Assembly (NCBI RefSeq): GCF_029255545.1
Contig: NZ_JANLJJ010000048.1
Coordinates: 16,213-48,286 of the forward strand
From: Ferrovibrio sp.
Lineage (GTDB): Bacteria; Pseudomonadota; Alphaproteobacteria; Ferrovibrionales; Ferrovibrionaceae
Direction of reading: 5' to 3'
Length of the DNA: 32,074 nucleotides
In this document: piece by piece, positions 1 through 7,865 of the stretch
Position numbering within the stretch: the first letter of the stretch is position 1
How the letters are laid out: each line of letters opens with the position of its first letter
Notes under the pieces: model-generated
The model's database searches: none
What the model was told of the DNA's origin: nothing
What the model saw: only the letters and a program-made list of their open reading frames with translations
Made by a program: the position numbers and the translations under genes

Positions 1-721
1 CAACGATGTCGATACCATCGTCCGCCATGCCGGGCTGATGCGCGAGGCCGATGCCCGAGGTGCCGATTCGGATGGTCGCAGCCTGACCACCGCCTCGCGG
101 GCCGACAAGTTTCGCGCCGTCACCGAATTCACCCTGTATGCGCCGGACCATCCGGGCCTGTTCGCGCGCGCCGCCGGCGCGATGGCGGCGGCCGGCGCCA
201 ATATCGTCGACGCAAAGATCTTCACCACCAATGACGGCATGGCGCTCGACAGCTTTTATATCCAGGACATCGAGGGCAAGGCCTTCGACAAGCCGGAGCA
301 GCTCAGGAAGCTCAACACCGCGCTGGAGCGCGCGCTGTCTGGCGACCTCAAATTGCGCTCGGCCATCGCGCCTGAGCGGCCCGGCCTGCCGAGCCGCACC
401 CGCGTGTTCAAGGTCGAGCCCCGCGTGCTGGTCGATAATGCGGCGTCCAACCGCTACACGGTGATCGAGGTGAATGGCCGTGACCGGCCGGGTTTCCTCT
501 ACGATGTCACGCGGGGCCTGTATGATCTGAACCTGAGCATCGGCTCGGCCCATATCGCCACCTATGGTGAGCGCGCGGTGGACGTATTCTACGTGCAGGA
601 CCTGACCGGCATGAAGCTGACCGACAAGCGCCGGCTGCAGCAGATCGAAAAGCATCTGCTGAAGAAGATTTCGCCGGTCGACGACAAGCCATCCGCCAAG
701 GCGGCGGCGAAAGCAGCCTGA
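1..721 (+). CDS. glnD: Bifunctional uridylyltransferase/uridylyl-removing enzyme GlnD, C-terminal part (5' truncated)
   Basis: The open frame runs in from the left edge (first whole codon at base 2) to a TGA at 719-721, so only the last ~239 residues are present. Two ACT domains are visible. The first begins near VTEFTLYAPDHPGLFARAAG and the second near YTVIEVNGRDRPGFLYDVTR; the DHPGLF and DRPGFL turns are the usual ligand-binding loops. In GlnD the tandem ACT domains sense glutamine and control uridylylation and deuridylylation of PII proteins, the entry point of nitrogen regulation. The nucleotidyltransferase and HD domains would lie outside the window. The tail after ACT2 is Lys/Ala-rich and low in complexity. 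The murJ gene follows 68 bases later on the same strand, an order common in Rhodospirillales. Lone ACT proteins exist, but two ACT copies at the C-terminus plus murJ next door make GlnD the clear choice. Confidence 0.93.
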   Translation, partial: NDVDTIVRHAGLMREADARGADSDGRSLTTASRADKFRAVTEFTLYAPDHPGLFARAAGAMAAAGANIVDAKIFTTNDGMALDSFYIQDIEGKAFDKPEQLRKLNTALERALSGDLKLRSAIAPERPGLPSRTRVFKVEPRVLVDNAASNRYTVIEVNGRDRPGFLYDVTRGLYDLNLSIGSAHIATYGERAVDVFYVQDLTGMKLTDKRRLQQIEKHLLKKISPVDDKPSAKAAAKAA

Positions 722-789
722 CGACGGTGGCGGCCATAGCGTCATCTGCCTATACTCCCGCCGCCCCGTTTGCCTGGAAGTCAGCGTAG

Positions 790-2334
790 ATGTCCCTGTT
801 TCGCGCTATTGCCACCGTCGGCGGCCTCACCATGGTCAGCCGCATCGCCGGCTTTGTCCGCGATCTGCTAATCGCACGCTATCTCGGCGCCGGCCCGGTG
901 GCGGATGCCTTCTTCGTCAGCCTGCGCCTGCCGAATTTCTTCCGTTCGCTGTTTGCCGAAGGCGCCTTCACGGCGGGTTTCCTGCCGCTGTTCAGCCATA
1001 TCCAAGCCAAGGAGGGCCACGCCGCCGCGCAGCTGTTTGCCGAGCGCGCGCTGTCTGTCCTGCTGCTGGCCACCTTCGGTTTCACGCTGGTCGCGCAGAT
1101 CGCCATGCCGGCGGTGATCATCCTGCTGGCGCCCGGTTTCGTCGATGATCCGCAGCGGTTCGACCTGTCGGTGACGCTCACCATCATCACCTTCCCCTAT
1201 CTGCTGTTCGTGAGCCTCGCCTCGCTGTATGGCGCGGTGCTGAACTGCCTCGGCCGCTTCTTCGCCATGGCGGCGACGCCGGTGCTGCTCAATCTGGTGA
1301 TGATCGCCGGCATGCTGCTGCTCACGCCGCATGTTCCCAATGCCGGCTACGCGCTGGCCTGGTCGGTGCTGGTCGGCGGCATCCTGCAGTTTCTCTGGCT
1401 GGCCTTGGATGCCCGGCGCAGTGGCGTCGACCTGCGGCTGCGGCGGCCGCGCCTGAACGACAAGCTGCGTCGCCTGTTCAAACTGATCCTGCCCGCAGCG
1501 CTGGGCGCCGGCGCCACCCAGGTCAACCTCGTGGTCGGGCTGATCCTCGCATCATTGCTGCCCGCCGGCGCGGTGTCGTATCTGTTCTATGCCGACCGCA
1601 TCAACCAGCTCACCGTTGGCGTGGTGGGCGCGGCGATCGCCACCGCCCTGCTGCCCACCTTGTCGGCCCAGCTGGCCCGCGACGATCATGCCGGCGCGCT
1701 GGTGACGCAGAACCGCGCGCTGGAATTCGGCCTGCTGCTGGCGTTGCCCTCCTGCGCCGCCCTGCTGACGATTCCGTTCCCGATCATCTCGATCCTGTTC
1801 CAGCGCGGCGAATTCGACCTGGAAACCGCGCGGCAGACGGCGGCCACGCTGCTGGCCTACGCGGTCGGATTGCCCGGCTTCGTGATCTCGCGCACCCTGA
1901 TTCCGGGCTTCCATGCACGGCAGGACACCCGCATGCCGGTCAAGCTGGCGCTGGTCAGCATAGCGGTGAATATCGGTCTCAGCCTGGCCCTGATGCCGCG
2001 GTTCGGCCATGTCGGGCTGGCGCTGGCCACGGCGCTGGCGGCCAGCGTCAACACCCTGCTGCTGCTCTACGTGCTGCGCCGGCGCGGCCACTGGCATGCC
2101 GATGCCCGGCTGAAAGGCCGCACCTGGCGCATCCTGGCTGCCTCCGTGGTGATGGCTCTGGCCCTGTTCGCGCTCGACCGTTACCTGCTGCCGGGCTGGT
2201 ATGCCGGCGGCTTCAGCCTGCGGGTTGCCGCCCTGGTGGTCCTGGTCGGCGGCGGCCTGCTGGTCTTCCTGCTGGCGGCGCTGGCGCTGGGCGCCACCCG
2301 GCCGGCGGAATGGCGCACCGCCCTGCGCCGGTGA
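790..2334 (+). CDS. murJ: Lipid II flippase MurJ (MviN)
   Basis: This 514-residue, very hydrophobic protein has about 14 predicted membrane helices, the usual size and topology of the MOP-superfamily flippase MurJ. MurJ moves lipid-linked peptidoglycan precursors across the inner membrane and is essential in most rod-shaped bacteria. The N-terminus is diagnostic: GFVRDLLIARYLG, then ADAFFVSLRLPNFFRSLFAE and GAFTAGFLPLFS. Basic residues after helix 1 (Arg in VSRIAGFVRD) and the Arg cluster around RLPNFFR match positions known to matter for MurJ. The chosen ATG begins MSLFRAIATVGGLTM, typical for the family. Its ribosome-binding site is weak (GGAAG 14 bases upstream). It lies between glnD and trpS on the same strand. 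No truncation or unusual residue was seen. Confidence 0.96.
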   Translation: MSLFRAIATVGGLTMVSRIAGFVRDLLIARYLGAGPVADAFFVSLRLPNFFRSLFAEGAFTAGFLPLFSHIQAKEGHAAAQLFAERALSVLLLATFGFTLVAQIAMPAVIILLAPGFVDDPQRFDLSVTLTIITFPYLLFVSLASLYGAVLNCLGRFFAMAATPVLLNLVMIAGMLLLTPHVPNAGYALAWSVLVGGILQFLWLALDARRSGVDLRLRRPRLNDKLRRLFKLILPAALGAGATQVNLVVGLILASLLPAGAVSYLFYADRINQLTVGVVGAAIATALLPTLSAQLARDDHAGALVTQNRALEFGLLLALPSCAALLTIPFPIISILFQRGEFDLETARQTAATLLAYAVGLPGFVISRTLIPGFHARQDTRMPVKLALVSIAVNIGLSLALMPRFGHVGLALATALAASVNTLLLLYVLRRRGHWHADARLKGRTWRILAASVVMALALFALDRYLLPGWYAGGFSLRVAALVVLVGGGLLVFLLAALALGATRPAEWRTALRR

Positions 2335-2363
2335 TGATGGTTGCAGGGGTTGACGGCGCCACG

Positions 2364-2410
2364 GACCCCGGCGATAACCGCGCGCTCACGTTTTTCCCAT
2401 CACCGGGGTC
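2364..2410 (+). promoter_or_regulatory. Dyad in the trpS leader
   Basis: In the 106-base gap between murJ and trpS, GACCCCGGCGAT (2364-2375) is matched by ATCACCGGGGTC (2399-2410). The arms pair at 11 of 12 positions around a 23-base loop that contains TTTTT near its 3' side. No T tract follows the second arm, so it is not a standard intrinsic terminator. It ends 30 bases before the trpS start. It could be a leader hairpin of the trpS transcript or an operator. The function is not known. Confidence 0.35.
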
Positions 2411-2440
2411 TTCCACCGCCCCATCCTGCAAGGGACGTCC

Positions 2441-3448
2441 ATGGCCTTCCAACGGCGCATCTTCTCGGGCATCCAGCCCTCCGGCAATCTCCATCTCGGC
2501 AACTATCTCGGCGCGGTGCGCAACTGGGTCGCGCTGCAGAACGAGTTCGAATGCATCTTCTGCATGGTCGACATGCATGCCATCACGGTATGGCAGGACC
2601 CGGCCGAACTGACGCGCAACACGCGCGAGCTGGCGGCGGCGATGATCGCTTCCGGCATCGATCCGCAGAAGAACATCCTGTTCAACCAGTCGCAGAATCC
2701 CGATCACGCCACGCTGGCCTGGATTTTCAACTGCGTCGCCCGCATGGGCTGGATGAACCGCATGACGCAGTTCAAGGAGAAGGCCGGCAAGGACCGCGAG
2801 AATGTCTCGCTTGGCCTGTTCGCATATCCTGCGCTGATGGCCGCCGACATTCTTGCCTACAAGGCGACCCATGTGCCGGTCGGCGAGGACCAGAAGCAGC
2901 ATCTGGAGCTGACCCGCGACATCGCGCAGAAGTTCAACCATGATTACGGCCGCGAGCTGTTCCCGCTGACCGAGCCGCAGATCTTCGGCACGGCGACGCG
3001 GGTGATGAGCCTGCGCGACGGCGCGAAGAAGATGTCGAAATCGGATGCCTCCGACCAGTCGCGCATCAACCTGACCGACACGGCCGATGCCATCGCCGAC
3101 AAGATCAAGCGCGCCAAGACCGATCCCGAGGCCCTGCCCGACACGGTGGAAGGGCTGGAGGGCCGGCCGGAGGCGCAGAACCTGATGGGCATCTATGCCG
3201 CGCTCAGCGGCCTGACGCTGGAGCAGGCGGTGGCCGACTGCGCCGGCAAGGGATTCGCCGAGTTCAAGAAGATGCTGACCGAGGTGTCGGTCGGCGTGCT
3301 CGGGCCGATCACGGCCGAGATGCGCCGCCTGATGGCCGATCCGGGTTATGTCGACGGCATCCTGCGCCAGGGTGGCGAAAAGGCCCGCGCGCTGTCGGCG
3401 CCGATCCTGGCCGAAGTCTATGATGCGGTGGGTTTCCTGCGGCCATAA
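2441..3448 (+). CDS. trpS: Tryptophanyl-tRNA synthetase
   Basis: This class Ic aminoacyl-tRNA synthetase charges tRNA(Trp) with tryptophan in the cytoplasm. At 335 residues it has the standard bacterial length. The class I HIGH signature appears as H18-L-G-N21 within [16 protein letters not shown], and the KMSKS loop is intact at residues 197-201. The tryptophan-binding stretch CMVDMHAIT and the ADILAY and [10 protein letters not shown] segments are as expected for TrpS. The ATG has a good ribosome-binding site (AAGGGA, five bases of spacing). It follows murJ after 106 bases that hold a long-looped dyad and is closed by a strong intrinsic terminator at 3474-3512. It probably forms its own transcript or ends the murJ one. 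Confidence 0.97.
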   Translation: MAFQRRIFSGIQPSGNLHLGNYLGAVRNWVALQNEFECIFCMVDMHAITVWQDPAELTRNTRELAAAMIASGIDPQKNILFNQSQNPDHATLAWIFNCVARMGWMNRMTQFKEKAGKDRENVSLGLFAYPALMAADILAYKATHVPVGEDQKQHLELTRDIAQKFNHDYGRELFPLTEPQIFGTATRVMSLRDGAKKMSKSDASDQSRINLTDTADAIADKIKRAKTDPEALPDTVEGLEGRPEAQNLMGIYAALSGLTLEQAVADCAGKGFAEFKKMLTEVSVGVLGPITAEMRRLMADPGYVDGILRQGGEKARALSAPILAEVYDAVGFLRP

Positions 3449-3473
3449 GCCGCCGGCACCTTGAAGCCTGATC

Positions 3474-3512
3474 GGGGCGGGCCCACATTAGCGGGGCCTG
3501 CCCTTTTCTTTT
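3474..3512 (+). terminator. Intrinsic terminator after trpS
   Basis: GGGCGGGCCC (3475-3484) pairs with GGGCCTGCCC (3494-3503) over 10 base pairs including one G-U pair, with a nine-base loop. TTTTCTTTT follows at once. It begins 26 bases after the trpS stop and ends 12 bases before the next start codon, so it fits a Rho-independent terminator that separates trpS from the DUF2333 gene. Confidence 0.75.
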
Positions 3513-3524
3513 CCGGCACATCCC

Positions 3525-4499
3525 ATGACCGATGATCCCATGACCGACAGCACTGATTCCCTTGTCTCCCGCCTGCGCGCCCGCTGGCTGACGCTGGCCG
3601 TGGTGATCGTCGCGCTGGTCTTCGGCCTGTATTACCCCATCGGCATGCTGATCGCCCACAAGATCGACGACAATCCCGATTATCAGGTCGCCAGTCCCGA
3701 CCCGGCCGCAACGGCGGCCAGCAGCCGCGCGGTTGCGATGGCGGCAGGCCTGATTGATCGCGAGGTCAACCGCAATGGCTGGGTGGCCAACGATCCGTTC
3801 TTCATGCCTGGTTCGATGCTCGATAACATGCCGAACTATCAGCTCGGCATGATCCACGCGCTCGGCCGCTTCGCCTTCCAGATGGTCGACCAGATCGGCC
3901 GCACGCGCGGCTCCAGCCAGACCGACCGCGATCTGCAGGAAGCCGCCGGCCTGCTGCAATATTCCGGCACGAAATGGATTTTCGATTTCTCCACCTCGCT
4001 GCTGCCGACGGCGAAATCGGAAGACCAGTATCGCAAGGCGCGCAGCGCGCTGCTCAGCTATAATCAGCGCCTCAGCCAGGGGCAGGCGGTGTTCGAGCGG
4101 CGCGGCGACAACCTGCAGGCGACGCTGGAGCGCATTGCGCTCGATATCGGGTCGGCCTCGGCGGCGATCGACCGCCGCATCAGCGAAGGCAGCAGCCTGT
4201 GGATCGATACCGAAAGCGATGACGTGTTCTACAGCGTCAAGGGCCAGCTTTATGCCTATTACATGGTGCTGCGCGAACTGCGGCAGGATTATGCCAATGT
4301 GATCCGCGACCGTGAACTGGGCGGCACCTGGGACCAGATGCTGGCGTCTTTCGCAGCCGGCGCCGGCCTGAGGCCGCTGGTGGTCAGCAATGCCAAGCCC
4401 GACGCGGTGATCCTGCCCAATCATCTTGGTTCGATGGGCTTTTATGTCGAACGCGCGCGCACGCAGGTCTACGAAGTCGTCAATATTCTGCAGAAATGA
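3525..4499 (+). CDS. DUF2333 family membrane-anchored protein
   Basis: This is a 324-residue protein of unknown function. A short cytoplasmic N-terminus is followed by one membrane helix at about residues 22-44 (LTLAVVIVALVFGLYYPIGM), so the remaining ~280 residues are probably periplasmic. The segment PFFMPGSMLDNMPNYQ, the later KWIFDFSTSLLPTAKSE and the QVYEVVNILQK end are what I recall as conserved in the DUF2333 (PF10095) family, which is found in many proteobacteria. The middle part is helical and may form coiled coils. A second in-frame ATG at 3540 is an equally possible start, and neither has a clear ribosome-binding site. Transcription must begin after the trpS terminator just upstream, leaving very little room for a promoter unless the terminator leaks. 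Confidence 0.8.
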   Translation: MTDDPMTDSTDSLVSRLRARWLTLAVVIVALVFGLYYPIGMLIAHKIDDNPDYQVASPDPAATAASSRAVAMAAGLIDREVNRNGWVANDPFFMPGSMLDNMPNYQLGMIHALGRFAFQMVDQIGRTRGSSQTDRDLQEAAGLLQYSGTKWIFDFSTSLLPTAKSEDQYRKARSALLSYNQRLSQGQAVFERRGDNLQATLERIALDIGSASAAIDRRISEGSSLWIDTESDDVFYSVKGQLYAYYMVLRELRQDYANVIRDRELGGTWDQMLASFAAGAGLRPLVVSNAKPDAVILPNHLGSMGFYVERARTQVYEVVNILQK

Positions 4500-4534
4500 T
4501 GGCGGCGCGATACCAGGGATAACCGCCCGGGAGC

Positions 4535-4547
4535 AACCCCTGGGGTT
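4535..4547. promoter_or_regulatory. Palindrome upstream of the usp gene (distal)
   Basis: AACCCC-T-GGGGTT is a perfect inverted repeat with a single central base, 42 bases before the usp start codon and overlapping the palindromic octamer GGTTAACC (4544-4551). The one-base centre rules out a full RNA hairpin, so a DNA-binding site is more likely. No regulator is assigned. Confidence 0.35.
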
Positions 4548-4560
4548 AACCATTGCCTTT

Positions 4561-4579
4561 TTGCCATTGGCAATGGCAA
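4561..4579. promoter_or_regulatory. Palindrome upstream of the usp gene (proximal)
   Basis: TTGCCATTG-G-CAATGGCAA is a perfect 9+9 inverted repeat around one base, ending 10 bases before the usp ATG. It sits where a ribosome-binding site would be expected, and no purine-rich site is seen there. It may be a repressor operator or act on translation. The motif is AT-richer than the surroundings. Confidence 0.45.
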
Positions 4580-4589
4580 CCTGCGCTCC

Positions 4590-5090
4590 ATGAGCGACAA
4601 AGACGCCGCAAAACGGACCGACGCCAAGCGTCGCAGCAAATTCCTCGTCGTGGTCGACGATACGCCGGAAGTGCGCGTGGCCGTTCGCTATGCCACCAAG
4701 CGCGCGCGCAATATCCGCTGCGGCGTGGTGATGCTGCGCGTGGTCGAGCCGATCGATTTCCAGCAATGGGCCGGCGTGGCCGAGATCATGCGTTCGGAAG
4801 CGCATGAGGCGGCCGAAGACCTGTTGCATAAGCTGGCCGAGCAGGTGAATCAGGATTCCGGCATCCTGCCGGAGCTGGTGATCCGCGAGGGCCTTGCGCG
4901 CGACGAGATTCTCAAGCTGGTCGATCAGGATCCGGCCATCCGCATGCTGGTTCTGGCCGCCGCGCCGGGCGGCGAGGGGCCCGGCCCGCTGGTGGCGGCT
5001 TTGGCCGGCCAGATGTCGGGCAATCTCGGTTTCCCGATCACAGTGATCCCCGGCAGCCTGACCGACGAGCAGATCGACCATCTGACCTGA
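4590..5090 (+). CDS. Universal stress protein, UspA family
   Basis: This is a 166-residue single UspA domain (about residues 15-155), a Rossmann-like alpha/beta fold usually acting as a cytoplasmic dimer in stress responses. The first strand KFLVVVDDTPEVRVAVRYA carries the conserved Asp of UspA proteins. The ATP-binding signature G-x2-G-x9-G-[S/T] is present as GGEG, nine residues, then GQ, so the last Ser/Thr is replaced by Gln. The C-terminal strand FPITVIPG matches the family end. The gene sits downstream of DUF2333 after 90 bases containing two palindromes, and no Shine-Dalgarno sequence is evident. UspA genes are often found between trpS and nfu in Rhodospirillales, so the context is ordinary. 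Nucleotide binding is uncertain because of the Gln. Confidence 0.9.
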   Translation: MSDKDAAKRTDAKRRSKFLVVVDDTPEVRVAVRYATKRARNIRCGVVMLRVVEPIDFQQWAGVAEIMRSEAHEAAEDLLHKLAEQVNQDSGILPELVIREGLARDEILKLVDQDPAIRMLVLAAAPGGEGPGPLVAALAGQMSGNLGFPITVIPGSLTDEQIDHLT

Positions 5091-5108
5091 AGCCGCCGGC
5101 CGCGTTCG

Positions 5109-5654
5109 CTACAGCTCGATTGTCTGGGCAGACAGCGTTGTTATGGAAACCGGATCGTTGAGATGATCGACCGGCTTGCCGAGGCTGCCATCGAGCCGGT
5201 CATACAGGGCAAAGCCGAAGATGCCGTTGATATGGCCGCGGTCGGCGGCCAGCGGCAGCAGCAGGCGCCGGAACTCCATCACCGGCCTGTCGCGCTGCAG
5301 CCAGTGCTGCACGGCGTAATGTCCGTGGCCGGTGATGACAAGGCGATAATATGCCTCGGCCCGCGCCAGTTGCTCGCCGCTGAAGAGATCGTCGAGAAAG
5401 CGCTGGCTCAGTTCGAAGCCGAGATTCTCGCGCACGGTCTGGCCGGCCAGGATAAAGCGGAAGCGGCGCCCGCCATCGATGCTTTCCAGCAGGAACAGGT
5501 TCGGCAGCAGGCGTTTGAGGTCGAGCGGATCGATATCCTCGCGCGCCGGCCAGGCATGGCCCTCGCGCCAGCGCTGCCAGCAGGACAGCACATAACTGAG
5601 CTTGGCGTCATCCACCAAGGAAGGGGGATTGGCGGTCACGTCGCAAGTCTGCAC
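5109..5654 (-). CDS. PAS_5-type sensor-like protein
   Basis: This 181-residue protein looks like the PAS_5 (PF07310) family, a PAS-like domain found almost only in alphaproteobacteria. Diagnostic stretches are LKRLLPNLFLLESIDGGRRF, then FRFILAGQTVRENLGFELSQ and a late FRRLLLPLAADRGHINGIFG. There is no attached output domain, signal peptide or membrane segment. The start is a GTG at 5654, the only reasonable in-frame start, with GAGG close before it. It lies 48 bases downstream of the nucleotide cyclase on the same strand and may share its transcript. It could feed a signal to the cyclase or another regulator, but that is inferred only from proximity. The ligand is unknown. Confidence 0.75.
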   Translation of the reverse strand: MQTCDVTANPPSLVDDAKLSYVLSCWQRWREGHAWPAREDIDPLDLKRLLPNLFLLESIDGGRRFRFILAGQTVRENLGFELSQRFLDDLFSGEQLARAEAYYRLVITGHGHYAVQHWLQRDRPVMEFRRLLLPLAADRGHINGIFGFALYDRLDGSLGKPVDHLNDPVSITTLSAQTIEL

Positions 5655-5702
5655 CTGCCTCGCGGGCGTGACAAATGAAGACTGCTCTGACCGTATACGG
5701 CG

Positions 5703-7013
5703 CTATTCGTAGCCGGCCAGGCATTCGCTGGTCAGGGCGAACAGCTCCTGGGCCTGCTGTACGCCGCGCAGGGCATGGAAGCCAACGGATTGCAGCGGGC
5801 AGTCGGTGACTTCCTGGGCAAAGGCGGCCGAGGCCAGCAACGGCCGGTCCAGAATCTTGGTCTGGCTTTCCACCCTGGCCACTTCGTTGACGGCGCGGCC
5901 GATCACGGTGAAATCCAGCCGGTCGCGGGCGCCGATATTGCCGAACACCACCTTGCCCACATGCAGGCCAATCCCCACCCGCACCGGCGGCGCGCCTTCG
6001 ATGGCGCGGCCCTGGTTGAGTTCATACAGGCCGCTGAAGGCCTCGCGGGCGGCGGCCAGGGCGCGCCGGCAGGCTTCGGCCCGGCCGCCGGTCTCGTCAT
6101 CGACCCGGAAGATCGCCAGCAGGCCATCGCCGATGAATTTCAGCACCTCGCCGTCATGGGCCTGGATCGGCGCCGCCATGGCATCGAAATAGCTGTCCAG
6201 CATGGCCACCACTTCCTGGGGCGGGTGGCGGTCGGAAAACGCCGTGAAGCCGCGCAGGTCGGACAGCCAGATCGCCGCCTCGACCTCATAGCCGCGGCCG
6301 CGCATGAAATTGCCCTTCAGCACCCGCTTGGCCGGGCCGCGCCCCAGATAGGTGGTCAGCAGGTCGCGGGTCATGCGCCGGCCGGCCTCCAGTTCCAGCC
6401 GCAGGGCGACCAGCGGCATCAGCTCCTCCAGATAGCTCAGCTCCTCCGGCCGGAAGCCGCCCGGCCGATCAGTGGCGAAGCTCATGAAGGAGATGTTCTG
6501 CCCCTCAACGCCACCCATGCCCGGTCCCTGGGTGAAACGCATCGGCAGCACCAGGTAGTCGGTGGCCCCCATGACCTTCAGATCGTGCAGGATGCCGAAA
6601 TCCATCGGCGTATCGGCCAGATCGAGCCGGCGACGGATGGCGGCGGCGCCCTGGTGGATCACCGCAATCGGGCTGTTGAGGTATTCGGCGGTCCGCACCA
6701 CGCCATGGCCGCGTTCGGTCATGGTCACGCCGGCGTCGCGCTGCCAGGTATAGCCACGCGTATAGGTCAGGGGATGCATCGAGGGCTGCCCGGTGGTGAC
6801 GCGGAACAGCGGAATGCCTTCGGCGATCAGAAGGCGGCAGAATCCGTCGATCAGATCGGCCATCGGCATGATTTTACCGTCATGCTCGATCAGCCAGCGG
6901 GCGGCCGGGGTAAGAACGAGCCGCGAATCGGGCCAGCTCGGCAGACGTTCGACACCCTTCACGGCGCCGCTCATCGCTCCACAGCCTTGGGGAAAACCCG
7001 CGATTCTATCCAC
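5703..7013 (-). CDS. Class III adenylate/guanylate cyclase with N-terminal sensory region
   Basis: The protein (436 residues from a GTG start) ends in a class III cyclase domain at about residues 244-430, which makes cyclic nucleotide from ATP or GTP. All key residues are visible: metal ligands D252 (SDLRGFTAFSD) and D296 (FIGDGLLAIF), the purine-selecting K292 in EVLKFIGD with T369 in DFTVIG, and the transition-state N376 and R380 in AVNEVARVES. The Lys/Thr pair favours adenylate cyclase of class IIIb. Residues 40-215 form an N-terminal region seen in rhizobial soluble cyclases (LIEHDGKIMPMADLIDGFCR, GIPLFRV); it lacks membrane helices. Another start is the ATG at 6974 (M14), with GGAG very close. 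It is divergent from nfu and heads the PAS_5 gene, which may share its transcript. Confidence 0.9.
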   Translation of the reverse strand: MDRIAGFPQGCGAMSGAVKGVERLPSWPDSRLVLTPAARWLIEHDGKIMPMADLIDGFCRLLIAEGIPLFRVTTGQPSMHPLTYTRGYTWQRDAGVTMTERGHGVVRTAEYLNSPIAVIHQGAAAIRRRLDLADTPMDFGILHDLKVMGATDYLVLPMRFTQGPGMGGVEGQNISFMSFATDRPGGFRPEELSYLEELMPLVALRLELEAGRRMTRDLLTTYLGRGPAKRVLKGNFMRGRGYEVEAAIWLSDLRGFTAFSDRHPPQEVVAMLDSYFDAMAAPIQAHDGEVLKFIGDGLLAIFRVDDETGGRAEACRRALAAAREAFSGLYELNQGRAIEGAPPVRVGIGLHVGKVVFGNIGARDRLDFTVIGRAVNEVARVESQTKILDRPLLASAAFAQEVTDCPLQSVGFHALRGVQQAQELFALTSECLAGYE

Positions 7014-7146
7014 ATCGGTTAAAAATCTTCCAAACAGAGGCCTCTAATCAGCAACAATCTTGCTTCGCCATGGTTTTGCCTTTGTCTTTAGCCTTGATAT
7101 TTGCGGACCCCCCAACCAATTTCCAGTCACCTTTTACGGACCCATG

Positions 7147-7716
7147 ATGTTTATCCAGACTGAAACCACGCCCAATCCGGCGACCCTGAAATTCCTGCCC
7201 GGCCGCGATGTGCTGCCGGCGGACTTCACTGCCGGGTCGGCTGCCTTCACCGACGCCGAAGCCGCCAAGGTTTCGCCGCTGGCGGTGCGGCTGTTTGCCG
7301 TTGATGGCGTCGAGGGGGTTTTCCTCGGCAGTGATTTCGTCACCGTGACCAAGGCCCCGGCGCAGGACTGGACCGCGCTGAAGCCGGCCCTGCTGGGCGC
7401 CATCATGGAACACTTCATGGCGGGCCTGCCGGTTATCAATGCCGGCGCCGATGGCGCTGGCGCCGATGAGCGATTCGACCCGGCCGATGGCCAGATCGTA
7501 CTCCAGATCAAAGAATTGATCGACACGCGGGTGCGTCCCGCGGTTGCCCAGGATGGCGGCGATATTGTGTTCCGCGGTTTCGAGCGCGGCGTCGTTTACC
7601 TGCATATGCAGGGCTCCTGTGCCGGTTGCCCCAGTTCGACGGCAACCTTGCGCTACGGCATCGAGAACATGCTGAAGCATTACGTGCCCGAGGTTTCCGA
7701 GGTTCGGGCAGTTTAG
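7147..7716 (+). CDS. NifU/Nfu-type Fe-S cluster scaffold protein
   Basis: Translation is placed at the ATG that gives MFIQTETTPNPATLKFLPG, the almost invariant start of this family; the ATG one codon earlier (7144) is equally usable. The 189-residue product has an N-terminal Nfu_N domain (about 1-90) and a C-terminal NifU-like domain (about 110-185). The latter bears the C158-x2-C161 pair (GSCAGCPSS) that holds a bridging [4Fe-4S] cluster between two subunits for delivery to client proteins. It lacks the IscU-like part of nitrogenase NifU, so a housekeeping role is likely. The gene is divergent from the cyclase. A frame open from 7060 would add 29 residues without family support. A hairpin follows the stop. 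Confidence 0.93.
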   Translation: MFIQTETTPNPATLKFLPGRDVLPADFTAGSAAFTDAEAAKVSPLAVRLFAVDGVEGVFLGSDFVTVTKAPAQDWTALKPALLGAIMEHFMAGLPVINAGADGAGADERFDPADGQIVLQIKELIDTRVRPAVAQDGGDIVFRGFERGVVYLHMQGSCAGCPSSTATLRYGIENMLKHYVPEVSEVRAV

Positions 7717-7723
7717 TAGCCCT

Positions 7724-7746
7724 CCGGTTCCGGGTTGCGGAACCGG
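7724..7746 (+). terminator. Hairpin after nfu, possible terminator
   Basis: CCGGTTCC (7724-7731) and GGAACCGG (7739-7746) form a perfect eight-pair stem with a seven-base loop, starting eight bases after the nfu stop. There is no T tract, so it could be a weak terminator or an mRNA-stabilising hairpin. Confidence 0.4.
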
Positions 7747-7865
7747 GCGGGTATTCACGCGTTTCCTGGTGGGGGATCGCACAAGGGCAGCGCCCGGCGC
7801 TACTGACGATGTTCTGTCGGTTGTGTCGAAGGGATCTGGCGCTGAGAACTGTGGAGGTTTGACCC

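Noticed and set aside
3309-5081. 590-codon open frame on the minus strand
   Set aside because: Antisense to trpS, the DUF2333 gene and usp; it has no recognisable domain and crosses the trpS terminator.
7036-7045. Palindrome AGAGGCCTCT in the cyclase-nfu gap
   Set aside because: A 10-base palindrome is too short to mean much alone in a GC-rich genome, and no second copy or flanking promoter element was seen.
7060-7146. Earlier start for the nfu gene
   Set aside because: The extra 29 residues (MLRHGFAFVFSLD...) have no family support, and the known family start MFIQTETTPNP is at 7147.
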